DNA of 64,000 nt from G963668655 sp963668655 (lineage in GTDB: Bacteria > Myxococcota_A > SURF-8): contig CAXXPQ010000003.1 of the NCBI GenBank assembly GCA_963668655.2, positions 1-64,000 of the forward strand, read 5' to 3'. Below, piece after piece: positions 1 through 9,139 of the stretch (position 1 is its first letter; each line of letters starts with the position of its first letter). A program made the position numbers and the translations under genes. Below the pieces are notes generated by a model. That model was not told the origin of the DNA. It searched no databases and was given only the letters and a program-made list of their open reading frames with translations.

Positions 1-1612
1 CGGGGCACGGCCGAAAGGACGAATCGCCCGCCCCATTTCATAAAAAGCCGTCGTGTCGATTTCCAGATTGCGAATGACTTTCCTCAGATGGGGCGTGACG
101 AGATCTTTCTCGTTCAATTCGGCCGAGTACAGGTACACCCGGCTTCCCCAGTTCGCGTAAATCGCCCGCCAATAGGTGTTCTTTTTCAACTCCCTGCCGA
201 TAATCCGGCCGAAGCCATGCTTGTATTCCAGGGGATAATTGACCAGGTAGCCGTCCAAGGTCATGAAACCGTTGTATTGCAGCACGCTGGGGTGAAAACC
301 CAGGGCGGCGACCCGATAGCTCTCCACGGGTCGCCCGATCTCCGTTTTTACGGCTTCGAACAAATCCTCCGCGAAGAATTCGGAATATCGGATTCCGCTG
401 TTGCGATATTCCCGGCTGAAATCGCTGTTGTGAAAGAGAAAAGCGGTCTGTAAAGCGAGAAGAAGAATCACGATCCGCCGCGCCTCCTTTCAGCCCCCGC
501 GAAAATGATTCGCAGACTGAAGGCGAACAGAACCGACCAGATAAGCGGCTGCAACGTGTTGAACCGCGAAACGTTCAGATAGGCGAACAGGGGAAACCAT
601 TCTTTTATCCGACCCATTTCCGCCGAATAGTAAAAACTGTAGAGAAACGCCGTACAGAGAAGAATCAGAAATCCGCCCGACAAAAAGCCGTACGTTCGTC
701 CGCCGTTCGGACGCCTGCGCGGATACCGTTGCGAAGGATACGCCGAGCGCAAGAAAAAACGCCATGACAAGAAACGGAAAGGCGACGGTCCAGGCATGCA
801 TCTGACCGTGCAACAGATTATCCAGAGTTCTCGACAGAAAAGCTTCAAGCGTCCCATCCATGTGAAAAGACATTTCCGTCCGGTGGGAAACGAAGCCGCC
901 GCCAAAGAACATCGTCCGAATCAGACGGTACAGAAAGGCCAGATGAATGGAGAAGGAAGCGACGATCGCCAGAAGAAAGGGCGGATTCCAGGTTTTCTTT
1001 CGGACCAGATCCAGAAACCACAGCAACGAGACGACGCCAAGAAAGAAAGCTGCGGAGAAAACGAAACCCATATACAGCGGCATCAAGACGGACAACCGCC
1101 CATTCTTTCCAGCCGTAACGCCCGGCGCGAATCGAAAGAAGCGCCGCCAGCAACAACGGCTGTCCGGCGACACTCAAACCGCCGCAAGGCCAGTGCGGCA
1201 AAAGAGCGAAACTCAGCGAGGCTCCCACGACCGCTGCCGCCTGTGTGGGATCCGGAAGAAAATACCTTCGCAACAGCCACAGCATACCGAAAAAACCGAT
1301 CAGCCGGATCAGAACCTCATTGATGACCATGGCGGAAAACGCGCCGAACAACGCGTAGAGCCAGACAAGGAAACTAAATTCGGAATGGAAGTTGGAACGC
1401 GGGATTCCGTTGAAGTAATTCGGAATGTTCTTTCCGGAAGTGTCGAAGATCAGGCCGCTTTCCGCCAGAGTTTTCAGAATGACGACCGAACTGTCCAGAT
1501 GATCCTCGATCAGGACGTAACTGTCCTCGCCCAGAATGACGTACGGGGACAGATACAGAAGGATGGTTCCCAGGGCAATGCCGACGGCGATCTTCCAGGT
1601 TCGATCCGGCAT
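1..1612 (-). pseudogene. DUF6044-like polytopic membrane protein, frameshifted and running off the left edge
   Basis: Three reading frames must be joined to read one protein. The first (1612 down to about 1100) has an N-terminal membrane segment and a conserved-looking stretch with EDHLDSSVV and NGIPRSNFHSEF. It shifts frame near 1090-1110, again near 695-740, and a third time near 485-495 beside a G-run. The last frame then continues open to base 1 with GYLVNYPLEYKHGF and ANWGSRVYLYSAEL, as in DUF6044 (YfhO-like) membrane proteins. The pieces contain many hydrophobic helices, so this is an integral membrane protein of unknown function, possibly a glycan or glycosyl-transfer protein. Three frameshifts in 1.6 kb, when nearly all other genes here are intact, mean either a decaying pseudogene or locally poor sequence. 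Family assignment rests on remembered motifs. The start at 1612 has only a weak ribosome site. Confidence 0.6.
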
Positions 1613-1739
1613 CAGATGCTCATCCCGGTCCGGAAACTCGACACGGCAAACGGGCGCGCATACGCCATAGGCGTCCCGTCGAATTCCCGGCGACGATTTC
1701 CCCGACCACTTTTACAGAAATTGCAGGTCACTCCGGAGA

Positions 1740-2210
1740 TCAGGCATCCCGGCGACGGATTCGGAACCACAGAAGAAGCAGACCGCCGATGACGATGGCG
1801 CCGATCTGTTCCCATCGACTTTCCATGCTGCTCGTCTGGCAGTTGAAGGCTCCGCCTTCGACGTAGGTGGAAGGGTCCATGATACATTGGGATTTGATAC
1901 ACAGTTCGTGGCTCAGGCAATCCACGTCCCAACTGCAACGATCCGGAGCGCAGATTTTGTCTTCCCGGCAATGATAGCCGCTGTCGCAATCCGAGTCCAG
2001 GTCGCATTCGTAGGTCACACAGACGCCGTCGTCCTTGCAGACTTCGTTCGTCCCGCAATCCGAGTCCTGCTGGCATTCCCGCAGAATCTCGGAGTCGCCG
2101 CCGTCCGCATCGCCGTCCGCGAAACCGAGGGTCGGATTTCCCAGCAGAATAGCGGTAAAAAGAAACAGACCGAAAACACCGACGAGTATTCGTTTTTGAA
2201 TGATTTTCAT
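1740..2210 (-). CDS. Secreted Cys-rich protein with C-terminal membrane anchor
   Basis: A 156-residue protein starting at the ATG at 2210, chosen because it begins a clean signal peptide (KRILVGVFGLFLFTAILL). The mature part opens with ADGDADGGD, a short version of the DGD tract common in this window. About six short Cys pairs follow (patterns such as CQQDSDCGTNEVC and CDLDSDCDSGYHC), a disulfide-rich module like those of myxobacterial surface proteins. The C-terminus is a hydrophobic helix followed by RIRRRDA, the layout of a C-terminal sorting or anchor tail (MYXO-CTERM-like), though no Gly-Cys motif stands directly before the helix. It is therefore expected to be exported and held in a membrane. 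It lies between two other minus-strand genes and could be cotranscribed with them. Function unknown. Confidence 0.75.
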   Translation of the reverse strand: MKIIQKRILVGVFGLFLFTAILLGNPTLGFADGDADGGDSEILRECQQDSDCGTNEVCKDDGVCVTYECDLDSDCDSGYHCREDKICAPDRCSWDVDCLSHELCIKSQCIMDPSTYVEGGAFNCQTSSMESRWEQIGAIVIGGLLLLWFRIRRRDA

Positions 2211-2271
2211 GATTTGAACTATTCTGGCCTTGTTGTTGATTTGAAATCCCGGCCACAGAAAAAACCTATCG

Positions 2272-3663
2272 TCAACCATCCGGATTGTCAAGATCTTTCC
2301 GGAGAGCGTCGGGGTGATTTTCGTACAACCACGGGAAAATACGCTCCCTGGCGGCGCGTAGCTGCGCCCGCTTGTATTCGGTGTGGCTGGCCCTTCCCCG
2401 CCGACTCTCGATGTACGACTTCTTATCCAACAACTGAATCTCGAAGGGGAAGAAAAAGCGATATTCCCGGATATCCCCGTCCAAGTCCGTGCCTGGAACG
2501 ATTCTTGAGGGAGGCGGGCTGATCCGCACCAGCTGGCGGCACGTAAACTGAATGGACGTATACTCCGTGGAGGAATACAGGTTGAAATCCCGGAGCCGTT
2601 CAGGCTTCACATGGGGCGCGCAGATATCGGATTCCGCAATACGCGCGGCTTCTTTCAGAAATTCCCGGTCGTCGATCTCGCCTTTCTTGAATCGCGCCGT
2701 CAGACGATCCAACTCGAAATGATACCGGCCGACATCGATCAGCGTGTTGCGACTCCGCCCCGTGTGGACGTTCGGCAACGTGAAGACATTCTCCCTGAGA
2801 TAAGTGAGAACCATCAGGGCTTCAAGTTTGTTGAAGGTCACGAAGCGGAAACCGATCCTGTCGTAGACTTCCGCGCTGACGTTTTCCGGCTTGTGCAAAA
2901 GCTTCAGGACATGGCTCTCGAAGCTTTTCTGGGTCTTGATGTCCAGCATGTACAGGCGGATGCCGGATTCGTCCCGGCCCAGATAGACATCCCCGGCCGG
3001 ATCGCTGTGTACGTGGCGCAACACGCGGTCCAGAACCTGTTTCTGAATGGATGGAAAGACATTGGAGGCCAGATCGTTGTTGACGTGCGTGAGCGTGTGC
3101 ATCACCCGGAGAAGAGAGCAGGCCCAGCGGCTTTGCGGATGTTTCGGAGTGGAGGCCCAAATCATGAGATTGCGGACATCCGGCTCGCGAATCACCTCGT
3201 CCGGCAGTTGCAGCCTTCGGCTCGGATCGTCCGGATCCTGTAAAAGCTGGTTCTCTATGAAGTGAACGGCATCGCTTTTCAGTTTTTCCAGTTCGGTCGC
3301 CTGAGAAGCATCGTTGGGATCGAAGCCGTATCCGAGTATGAATTCGTGGGCTTTCTCGAATGTGTTTGTATACAGATAAGGAATATCAATCGCCGACTCG
3401 TTATTCAAGACGACGCTGACGGTCTCCCACTCCAGATGGTAATTGTTCGATCCCAGTTTCTTGTACAATCCGATCCTCCGTTGGACGCCCTGTCTAATGC
3501 CACAGACCGGCGCATTTTTCAAGTGTTTTCTGGCCGCCGGAGTTTCGCCTTCATCCGCTCCCCGGAACCCGTTCCGATCGTTCCTTGACGAAATCGGTGA
3601 ACCGATCTCCGGCCGAACCCGGTAATCCTCACACCATTCGGCCTCGATCCCCTCCCCCGCCAT
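2272..3663 (-). CDS. Conserved hypothetical protein resembling the TIGR04552 family
   Basis: The open frame gives 463 residues, but the first 70 or so look low in conservation signal (many Arg and Gly) and may be untranslated upstream sequence. The convincing part begins near LYKKLGSNNYHLEWETV. No signal peptide, membrane helix or recognisable catalytic motif is visible; the body is a mixed alpha/beta soluble protein. Stretches such as YTNTFEKAHEFILGYGFDP, MHTLTHVNNDL and DRIGFRFVTFNKLEAL recall TIGR04552-family conserved hypotheticals of deltaproteobacteria, which have no assigned function. That assignment is from memory. The gene is divergent from the hydrolase at 3798 and 61 bp upstream of the Cys-rich gene, with which it may share a transcript. 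Coding is likely; start and function are uncertain. Confidence 0.65.
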   Translation of the reverse strand: MAGEGIEAEWCEDYRVRPEIGSPISSRNDRNGFRGADEGETPAARKHLKNAPVCGIRQGVQRRIGLYKKLGSNNYHLEWETVSVVLNNESAIDIPYLYTNTFEKAHEFILGYGFDPNDASQATELEKLKSDAVHFIENQLLQDPDDPSRRLQLPDEVIREPDVRNLMIWASTPKHPQSRWACSLLRVMHTLTHVNNDLASNVFPSIQKQVLDRVLRHVHSDPAGDVYLGRDESGIRLYMLDIKTQKSFESHVLKLLHKPENVSAEVYDRIGFRFVTFNKLEALMVLTYLRENVFTLPNVHTGRSRNTLIDVGRYHFELDRLTARFKKGEIDDREFLKEAARIAESDICAPHVKPERLRDFNLYSSTEYTSIQFTCRQLVRISPPPSRIVPGTDLDGDIREYRFFFPFEIQLLDKKSYIESRRGRASHTEYKRAQLRAARERIFPWLYENHPDALRKDLDNPDG

Positions 3664-3686
3664 GTTCCGGAATCCGCATGCGTTCC

Positions 3687-3715
3687 TTGACGCGCCTCCC
3701 CGGGGCGACTATAAT
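3687..3715 (+). promoter_or_regulatory. Sigma-70-type promoter for the alpha/beta hydrolase
   Basis: TTGACG at 3687-3692 and a perfect TATAAT at 3710-3715 are separated by exactly 17 bp. The predicted transcription start is about 75 bp upstream of the ATG at 3798. This is one of the clearest promoters in the window. Confidence 0.75.
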
Positions 3716-3797
3716 GAGTGGAATTATGATGATTCGGTCGTCTTTGCAGAATCCCGATGGACAAACCGGAAAAAACGCCGATTGAAGACACGTTGAC

Positions 3798-5039
3798 ATG
3801 TTGAAGAAAGCGACGGACTTGATGAAGAAAATCCAGAACGCCATCCGCTCATTGACCAGCAAGGGCGTCGATAAAGCCGCGCCGCAAAGCAAGACCGTCG
3901 TTCAGACCATTCAGAAAATATACCGGAAAATCAATCCCGCGCCCTCCCCTTTCTTTTATCCCGAACAGAAACACGATTACATTTTCCGAAAGATCGCCAA
4001 AAAGAGCATTCAGGTGATAACCGAGGACGATATCACCCTGACCATCACCAACAAACACCCCAGGGTGAAAAGCCGAAATCTTTATCCGGTGCTGTGCGTG
4101 CCCGGCCTCGCGGAAACCCGTTTCGTTCTCGACCAGGCGCTGGGAAACAGTTTCGTGGATTACCTGGCGCTCAACGGTTTCGATGTCTATATGGCGGAGT
4201 TGCGCGGCCACGGAAAAAGCCTGCACATCAAGGAACGCTATGACTGGAACGTGCAGACGTTTCTCGACTTCGACATTCCCGCCATCCTGAACAGGGTCAT
4301 CGAGGAATCCGGCCAGCGTCAGGTTTTGTGGGTGGGGCATTCCATGGGCGGCATGCTGTTGTATGCCTATCTGGTTTCCGCCGGTCTCCATAAAGACAAG
4401 GATCTGTATAAAAATAACCTGGTCCGCGCGGGAATCACCATCGGTTCGCCGATGATCTTCAACCAGCCGTCCGTCATCGCGTTGGCGCTTTTTTATAAAC
4501 TGTCCCTGATGTCGCGGCTTCCGTACATTCCAACGGATTTTCTCTCCAATTTTCTTTCGATTTTCGGATTCATCCTGGACTCTCCGCTGACCTATCATTT
4601 CTGGAACTGGAAGAACATGGATCAGAACAACAAGATCCTGTACCTGAAAGATGGCCTGGACAACATGGCCCAGGGCGTGATGAGGGATTTCATGGAATAC
4701 ATCCTGGCGGGCGACTTCCATTCCTCGGACGGGAAGATCAATTATCGGGAAAACCTGTTCCTCATCAACTCCCCGTTGCTGATGATCGGCGGACTGATGG
4801 ACGCCATGGTCACCCCGGAATCGCTGGAAACGGTGTACAACAACATCTCGTCGAAGGACAAGGAATTACGCGTCTTCGGAACCCGGGGATTCATCATGCG
4901 GGACGATCAGAAGATCAAAATGAAGGATCACACGGATTACGGCCACGTGGACTTGACGCTCGGCATGCGATCGAAGGAAGAGGTCTGGCCGTATATGCTG
5001 AACTGGCTGCGAAAACGCGCCAAAGTTAAAAACGACTGA
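3798..5039 (+). CDS. Alpha/beta-hydrolase-fold esterase or lipase-like protein
   Basis: A 413-residue protein. After a basic, amphipathic N-terminus of about 60 residues come the hallmarks of the alpha/beta hydrolase fold: VPGLAETRF (oxyanion-hole region, near residue 101), ELRGHGKS (near 134) and the nucleophile elbow GHSMGG at 180-185 with Ser182. The likely acid is in the strand ending GGLMDAMVTPES, and the likely base is the His in DYGHVDLT near the C-terminus. The N-terminal block and the hydrophobic insertion around 215-260 (IALALFYKLSLM, FLSIFGFILDS) suggest a lipid or polyhydroxyalkanoate-like substrate and membrane contact, as in PhaC-related or lipase families. The exact substrate cannot be read from sequence. 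It has its own promoter at 3687 and stands alone, converging on the PilZ gene. Confidence 0.85.
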   Translation: MLKKATDLMKKIQNAIRSLTSKGVDKAAPQSKTVVQTIQKIYRKINPAPSPFFYPEQKHDYIFRKIAKKSIQVITEDDITLTITNKHPRVKSRNLYPVLCVPGLAETRFVLDQALGNSFVDYLALNGFDVYMAELRGHGKSLHIKERYDWNVQTFLDFDIPAILNRVIEESGQRQVLWVGHSMGGMLLYAYLVSAGLHKDKDLYKNNLVRAGITIGSPMIFNQPSVIALALFYKLSLMSRLPYIPTDFLSNFLSIFGFILDSPLTYHFWNWKNMDQNNKILYLKDGLDNMAQGVMRDFMEYILAGDFHSSDGKINYRENLFLINSPLLMIGGLMDAMVTPESLETVYNNISSKDKELRVFGTRGFIMRDDQKIKMKDHTDYGHVDLTLGMRSKEEVWPYMLNWLRKRAKVKND

Positions 5040-5074
5040 ATCTCTCGACGTTCTTCGGCGCCGACCATTCGGTG

Positions 5075-5803
5075 TTATTGATCGACTTCCTTCAGAAACG
5101 CCATCGCGTCCAGAACCTGCCGGACATAGGCTTCCACGGCCGGATAATCGGGATGTTCCTCTTCGAACCGCACGCCCGCCGTTAATTGTCGATGCGTCAT
5201 ATTGACTCGCCGGACCACGCAGAACAAATCCTTCACGGCGGTCCCGTTGGGCAGAATGAAGGAGATGGGGAATCGATCGTCGATCACCACCGGGGCAGCC
5301 AGATGAAGCAACGCTCCGGAAGCGCTTAAATTCAATATGGATTCTTCTTCGTCTCCGCCGTTTTCCCGCCGAACAGGAATGACCATCTGAATTCGCGGTC
5401 CGACACGAAGCGAAACCTCCTCGAAATTCTTTGGGTAACGGAGCAGCGACAGGTAGTAGGGGGGACCGAAATAGTCCATCAATCCGGTTTTGAAACCGAA
5501 GACCTTGCCCTCCAACATGTAGCGGACGATGATATCCTTCAAATATGTTATTCCCACCGGCGTTCCGTTTATCATGGGCGCCCGGATGATGATGAACTCG
5601 TCCCGGGAAAAGCCGATCAGCATGGATTTGGTTCGAACGTTCTTCGATCCGTATTGAAATTCAAGATAAACCTCGGTTCCGACATGAATGGGAGCGTTCT
5701 TCGTTCGCTCCAGAAAATCGGACGGCTTGGAAGAAACCGGGCTCGCTTCCTCGGCGCTCGTGTTCTTCTTTTCCCCATTCCGAACCGGCGTTTCTTTGTC
5801 CAA
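5075..5803 (-). CDS. PilZ-domain protein, YcgR-like, probable c-di-GMP receptor
   Basis: The frame is open from 5902, but an AAGGAG ribosome site (complement at 5810-5815) lies six bases from a TTG at 5803, so I place the start there (242 residues, beginning MDKETPVRNGEKK). After an acidic, Ser-rich lead, residues about 40-130 match a YcgR-N-like beta domain (GTEVYLEFQYG; YYLSLLRYPKNFEEVSLR). The C-terminal PilZ domain has the basic cluster PVRRE followed by NLSASGALL, which fits the [D/N]xSxxG part of the c-di-GMP-binding signature. Such proteins couple the second messenger to motility or surface export by protein contact. No flagellar gene is nearby. It converges on the hydrolase gene at 3798. 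Confidence 0.82.
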   Translation of the reverse strand: MDKETPVRNGEKKNTSAEEASPVSSKPSDFLERTKNAPIHVGTEVYLEFQYGSKNVRTKSMLIGFSRDEFIIIRAPMINGTPVGITYLKDIIVRYMLEGKVFGFKTGLMDYFGPPYYLSLLRYPKNFEEVSLRVGPRIQMVIPVRRENGGDEEESILNLSASGALLHLAAPVVIDDRFPISFILPNGTAVKDLFCVVRRVNMTHRQLTAGVRFEEEHPDYPAVEAYVRQVLDAMAFLKEVDQ

Positions 5804-6103
5804 TGCATTCTCCTTGTTTTTTTCGGTATATAACCGGGCGCTAGACGAATAATCGGCCGGGCGGGCGAAACCTGCAGATCCGAAAAGAAGAAAACCGTTC
5901 ATGGAACGGCGCTTGCCTTCACACGGAAATTTCGCAGATTCAACCTACCCGCTTTTATTGTCTTCGGCCGATGCCAACGGAAGTCGTTCTCCGCTGTCTT
6001 TGCAATTCTCGGAATGAAACGGCTCGATATCCGGTCGAATACTGCGTTGAGACGGAAATAAAGTGAACAACGAATCAATCCGGGAAGAAAACAGGAGGCA
6101 ATC

Positions 6104-6598
6104 ATGAACGATCCGACATTGAAACAGGTTCTGCAACTGGCCGTTATCAATGAACAAAACGGAGAGCGATTCTACCAGGGGCTGGCCTTGCGCTATCGGA
6201 ACGATCCGGAAGTGCACCGTATTTTCAAGCGTCTGGCGGACGACGAGGCAGCCCACGAGGCCCAGTTTCAGAAATTGATGGACGCCGCCGAGGAGGACAA
6301 GCCGGCCGACCGGATCTATGAACAGGCCGACTATTTGCGGGCGCTGTCCATCTCCAAATTCTTCAAAAAGGACGCCTTCAAGGATCTGGACGCCATCAAG
6401 AGCCCCGAGGACGCCCTGGTCAACGCCCTGGAGTTTGAAAAATCCACTTTGTTCTATTACCAGGGGGTTGCGGAAGTTTTCGGGGATACGCCCGAACTGA
6501 AGGCACTGATTCAGGCGGAAAAGGAACACGTCACCACCTTGATGAAGGCGATTCTGACGGAGGCCCGCTTCCGCACCCTGGCGGACAACTGGCCGTAA
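6104..6598 (+). CDS. Rubrerythrin/ferritin-like diiron protein
   Basis: A 164-residue four-helix-bundle protein with a strong AGGAGG site just upstream. Each helix carries the expected metal ligands: EQNGERFY (helix 1), DDEAAHEAQ (helix 2, ExxH), EFEKSTLFYY (helix 3) and AEKEHV (helix 4, ExxH). This is the ligand set of ferritin-like diiron proteins related to the N-terminal domain of rubrerythrin. No C-terminal rubredoxin CxxC motif is present, so it is the short, rubredoxin-less form. Known relatives reduce peroxide or store iron in anaerobes, which suits the sulfite-reducing lifestyle implied by the dsr island. It is monocistronic: a terminator follows directly. Confidence 0.88.
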   Translation: MNDPTLKQVLQLAVINEQNGERFYQGLALRYRNDPEVHRIFKRLADDEAAHEAQFQKLMDAAEEDKPADRIYEQADYLRALSISKFFKKDAFKDLDAIKSPEDALVNALEFEKSTLFYYQGVAEVFGDTPELKALIQAEKEHVTTLMKAILTEARFRTLADNWP

Positions 6599-6619
6599 CT
6601 CTTCATGAATACAAACAGA

Positions 6620-6656
6620 AACCCGGTCCTCCGAGTTTGAAGGGCCGGGCTTTTCG
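6620..6656. terminator. Bidirectional terminator between convergent genes
   Basis: The inverted repeat CCCGGTCCT / AGGGCCGGG with a short loop is followed by TTTTCGTTT on the plus strand. It sits between the ferritin-like gene and the end of the minus-strand outer-membrane gene and can serve the former well. Confidence 0.7.
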
Positions 6657-6677
6657 TTTCCGTAAATCCTTGAAGAG

Positions 6678-7592
6678 CTATTCCGCTTCCTCTTTTTCGG
6701 CAGGGTTCCTGCCTTCCTGGACGGGAGACACCGTCTCGGCGGAGGAGTCCGCACCGCCGGGCATCGTAGCGACAATACCAAGCGAAATTCCGAGAGAGAA
6801 ATCCTCTCCATCTTGGGGGATATCGAAAAAGAGCTGGTTTATCATCTCGATACTGTCCGAGAGAACGACATTGTATCCCAAGGCCACGCCGCCGATTTCC
6901 GTGTCTTCCTCGTCCTTGGCCGGGTTGTTGGCAAAAGCCATGTCGTATTCCAGCAGAAGCTGATGCTTTTCGGAAATTGTATAATATGTTCCAACAGTTA
7001 CTCCTGTTACCGGAGCCAGTTCGAACTTCGGATCCGCCGTCTCGTCCGGCTGCTGCGCACAAACAATGGTCCGGCCTCCGCTCTGCGTGTCGTAGACGGA
7101 CTCACAATCGATCTCTCCGGGCTCTGCATCCGGTGTTTCATCGCGCCCCATAAAGTTCTCGGATACCCTCACGTACATCCCCCAAGTACGCATTTCCGGA
7201 TCCAGATCGATATTCAACTCCAATGAAGGCGCAAGCGAGAAATCCGAAGCGCCGAAACCGGCATCCAGCATGAGGTCCAGATCGAAATGATCCGTATCCA
7301 CCGGCGTTCCGAAAATGCCAAGCCCCACCCAACCGGCCCCGTCACCGAAACGCTCGTTGGCTTCCCCACCCGCCGCCAGATATCCCGAGAACCGCTCCAT
7401 CAGGCCATACCCCAACAACGCCTCCGCGCTGACGGTTTTCTCGTATTTTCCTTTCCCAATTCCATCCACTCCGGCGTAGAACTCGAAATCGGAGGCTCCG
7501 GGATCGAATGTTTCGGTTGTATCCGCTGCGTACACCGCCGTTCCGAGGAGATATGAAGCCATGCAAATCGAGATTGCTAAAAGCTGTTTCAT
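6678..7592 (-). CDS. Predicted outer-membrane beta-barrel protein
   Basis: A 304-residue protein starting at the ATG at 7592, preceded by GGGAGTG. It begins with a signal peptide (KQLLAISICMASYLLGTAVYA, cleaved near AYA/AD). The mature chain is built of alternating hydrophobic and polar strands rich in Gly and aromatic residues (FEFYAGVDGIGKGKYEK; FDLDLMLDAGFGASDFSL; HQLLLEYDMAF), the pattern of a transmembrane beta-barrel of about 10-12 strands. The barrel appears to end before an acidic tail (PAEKEEAE) rather than with the usual terminal aromatic residue, which is slightly odd. A strong promoter lies upstream. No family is recognised; a porin or structural barrel protein is likely. Confidence 0.7.
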   Translation of the reverse strand: MKQLLAISICMASYLLGTAVYAADTTETFDPGASDFEFYAGVDGIGKGKYEKTVSAEALLGYGLMERFSGYLAAGGEANERFGDGAGWVGLGIFGTPVDTDHFDLDLMLDAGFGASDFSLAPSLELNIDLDPEMRTWGMYVRVSENFMGRDETPDAEPGEIDCESVYDTQSGGRTIVCAQQPDETADPKFELAPVTGVTVGTYYTISEKHQLLLEYDMAFANNPAKDEEDTEIGGVALGYNVVLSDSIEMINQLFFDIPQDGEDFSLGISLGIVATMPGGADSSAETVSPVQEGRNPAEKEEAE

Positions 7593-7688
7593 TTTCACTC
7601 CCTTCCTGTTGCATTCACGAATCGGCATGTTTTGAGTAATTTTTCCAGATTTTCCGTTTAAGGCAGGCTGAGTCATGCCGCCTTTTGT

Positions 7689-7717
7689 TAGATAAGGCTA
7701 TTCCTATTAGGTGTCAA
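7689..7717 (-). promoter_or_regulatory. Probable promoter of the outer-membrane protein gene
   Basis: On the minus strand a perfect TTGACA (7712-7717) and TATCTA (7689-7694) are separated by 17 bp, within an AT-rich gap. The leader would be about 90 bases. The rest of the 7593-7974 gap holds only this promoter and the dsrP terminator; no gene is seen. Confidence 0.5.
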
Positions 7718-7911
7718 CTATTTTGTTCTTCAATCCAATCTTTTTTTCTATTTCCGCAATTCCTTTCAAATTTTCTTGCTTGCCTCCAGCCTTGTCCGGT
7801 CCTACGTTTCGTCCATATCCAGGAGTGATCTAAAGGGCACGATCCTTGACAAGTGCCAAATTTTCACTCAAGCGATTCCCGTCATTCGGATCGATGAAAT
7901 CGCTTCCAGAC

Positions 7912-7950
7912 AAACGAAAACGGGCGCTCGCCATTCCGGCAAACGCCCGT
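7912..7950 (-). terminator. Terminator at the end of the dsrMKJOP operon
   Basis: The 7-bp stem ACGGGCG / CGCCCGT (7920-7926 with 7944-7950) is followed on the minus strand by TTTTCGTTTG. It lies 25 bp past the dsrP stop codon. Confidence 0.7.
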
Positions 7951-7974
7951 CTTTTGTTGATTTTACGATTTAAA

Positions 7975-9132
7975 TCAGGCCAGTTTCTCTTCCTTGATCG
8001 ACACGGCGACCTTGTACAGCACGGTGATAATCAGCGCTCCGATGGAATAGACGCCCAGGGTGACCATGATTTCCGGCGCGGTGGGAGAGTAGGCAACCAC
8101 TTCCTCGAAGGGGTTCGGCACGAAGCCGCCGACGATCAGGCCCAAGCCCTTGTCGATCCAGCAGGCCACGAATACGGCGATACAGGCCAGCACCAGCAGC
8201 GTTTCGTTCCGGCGAATTTTGGGAACCAGCAGCATGAAGATCCCGCCGAAAGCCAGCACGGTGGCGATCCACATGAAGGGCACCAGTTCGGCATGCTCGT
8301 GCAGTCCGAAGAACAGGTACTCGATGGGATGCATGTGGCCGGGGATCTTGCTGTAAAACGCCGTGAAGAATTCCAAGAGGAAGAAAAAGACGTTCATAAT
8401 CATGGCGTAGGTGACGATCTTGGCCAACGACTGGATTTCCTCCTTGCCGGGATCGAACTTGGAAACCTTTCGCACGATCAGGCAGAGGATAATCAGCAAC
8501 GCGGGACCGGCGGCGAAAGCCGAGGCCAGAAAGCGCGGGGCCATGATGGCGGTGAGCCAGTAATGGCGTCCCGGAAGGCCGCTGTACAGGAAGGCCGTGA
8601 CCGTGTGAATGGAAACCGCCCAGGGAATGGAGGCGTAGATCAGCGGTTTGACCCACTTGGGCGGCGGAACTTCCTTCTTTTCCGCCATCAGCGTGGTCCA
8701 GCCGATGGTCAGATTCAGGAAGAGATAGCCGGACAGAACGATCATGTCCCAGAACATGACCGAGTTCGGCGTGGGATGCAGCATGACGTTGAAGACGCGG
8801 GTGGGCTGTCCGAGATCCACGAAGATGAACAGCATGCACATGATGACCGATCCGATGGCGATGAACTCGCCCAGGATGGTGATCTTTCCGAACGCCTTGT
8901 AGTTATGCAGATAATAGGGCAGCACCACCATCACGGCCGAGGCCGCAACACCGACCAGGAAGGTGAACTGGGCGATGTAGAATCCCCAGGACACGTCCCG
9001 GCTCATGCCGGTGACGCCCAGACCCTCGTGAAACTGCCACATGTAGCAGCCGAATCCGACCCCGATCATGGCCAGGAGGAAAACCACCCAACCGTAGTAC
9101 TTGCCGCTTCCGTATAGTGCCCTCTCAATCAT
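7975..9132 (-). CDS. dsrP: DsrP, NrfD-family quinone-interacting membrane subunit of DsrMKJOP
   Basis: A 385-residue polytopic protein with about ten transmembrane helices and no cofactor-binding cysteines, as expected for the NrfD/PsrC family. The helix beginning YYGWVVFLLAMIGVGFG and the DLGQPTRVFNVMLHPTPNS loop are typical of DsrP. It is the last gene of the operon, 7 bp after dsrO and just before a terminator. In the complex, DsrP sits in the cytoplasmic membrane and exchanges electrons between menaquinone and the periplasmic DsrO/DsrJ subunits. Together with DsrM it connects the quinone pool to reduction of the DsrC trisulfide by DsrK. The C-terminus ends VSIKEEKLA. Length is normal. Confidence 0.93.
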   Translation of the reverse strand: MIERALYGSGKYYGWVVFLLAMIGVGFGCYMWQFHEGLGVTGMSRDVSWGFYIAQFTFLVGVAASAVMVVLPYYLHNYKAFGKITILGEFIAIGSVIMCMLFIFVDLGQPTRVFNVMLHPTPNSVMFWDMIVLSGYLFLNLTIGWTTLMAEKKEVPPPKWVKPLIYASIPWAVSIHTVTAFLYSGLPGRHYWLTAIMAPRFLASAFAAGPALLIILCLIVRKVSKFDPGKEEIQSLAKIVTYAMIMNVFFFLLEFFTAFYSKIPGHMHPIEYLFFGLHEHAELVPFMWIATVLAFGGIFMLLVPKIRRNETLLVLACIAVFVACWIDKGLGLIVGGFVPNPFEEVVAYSPTAPEIMVTLGVYSIGALIITVLYKVAVSIKEEKLA

Positions 9133-9139
9133 GGCTTCC

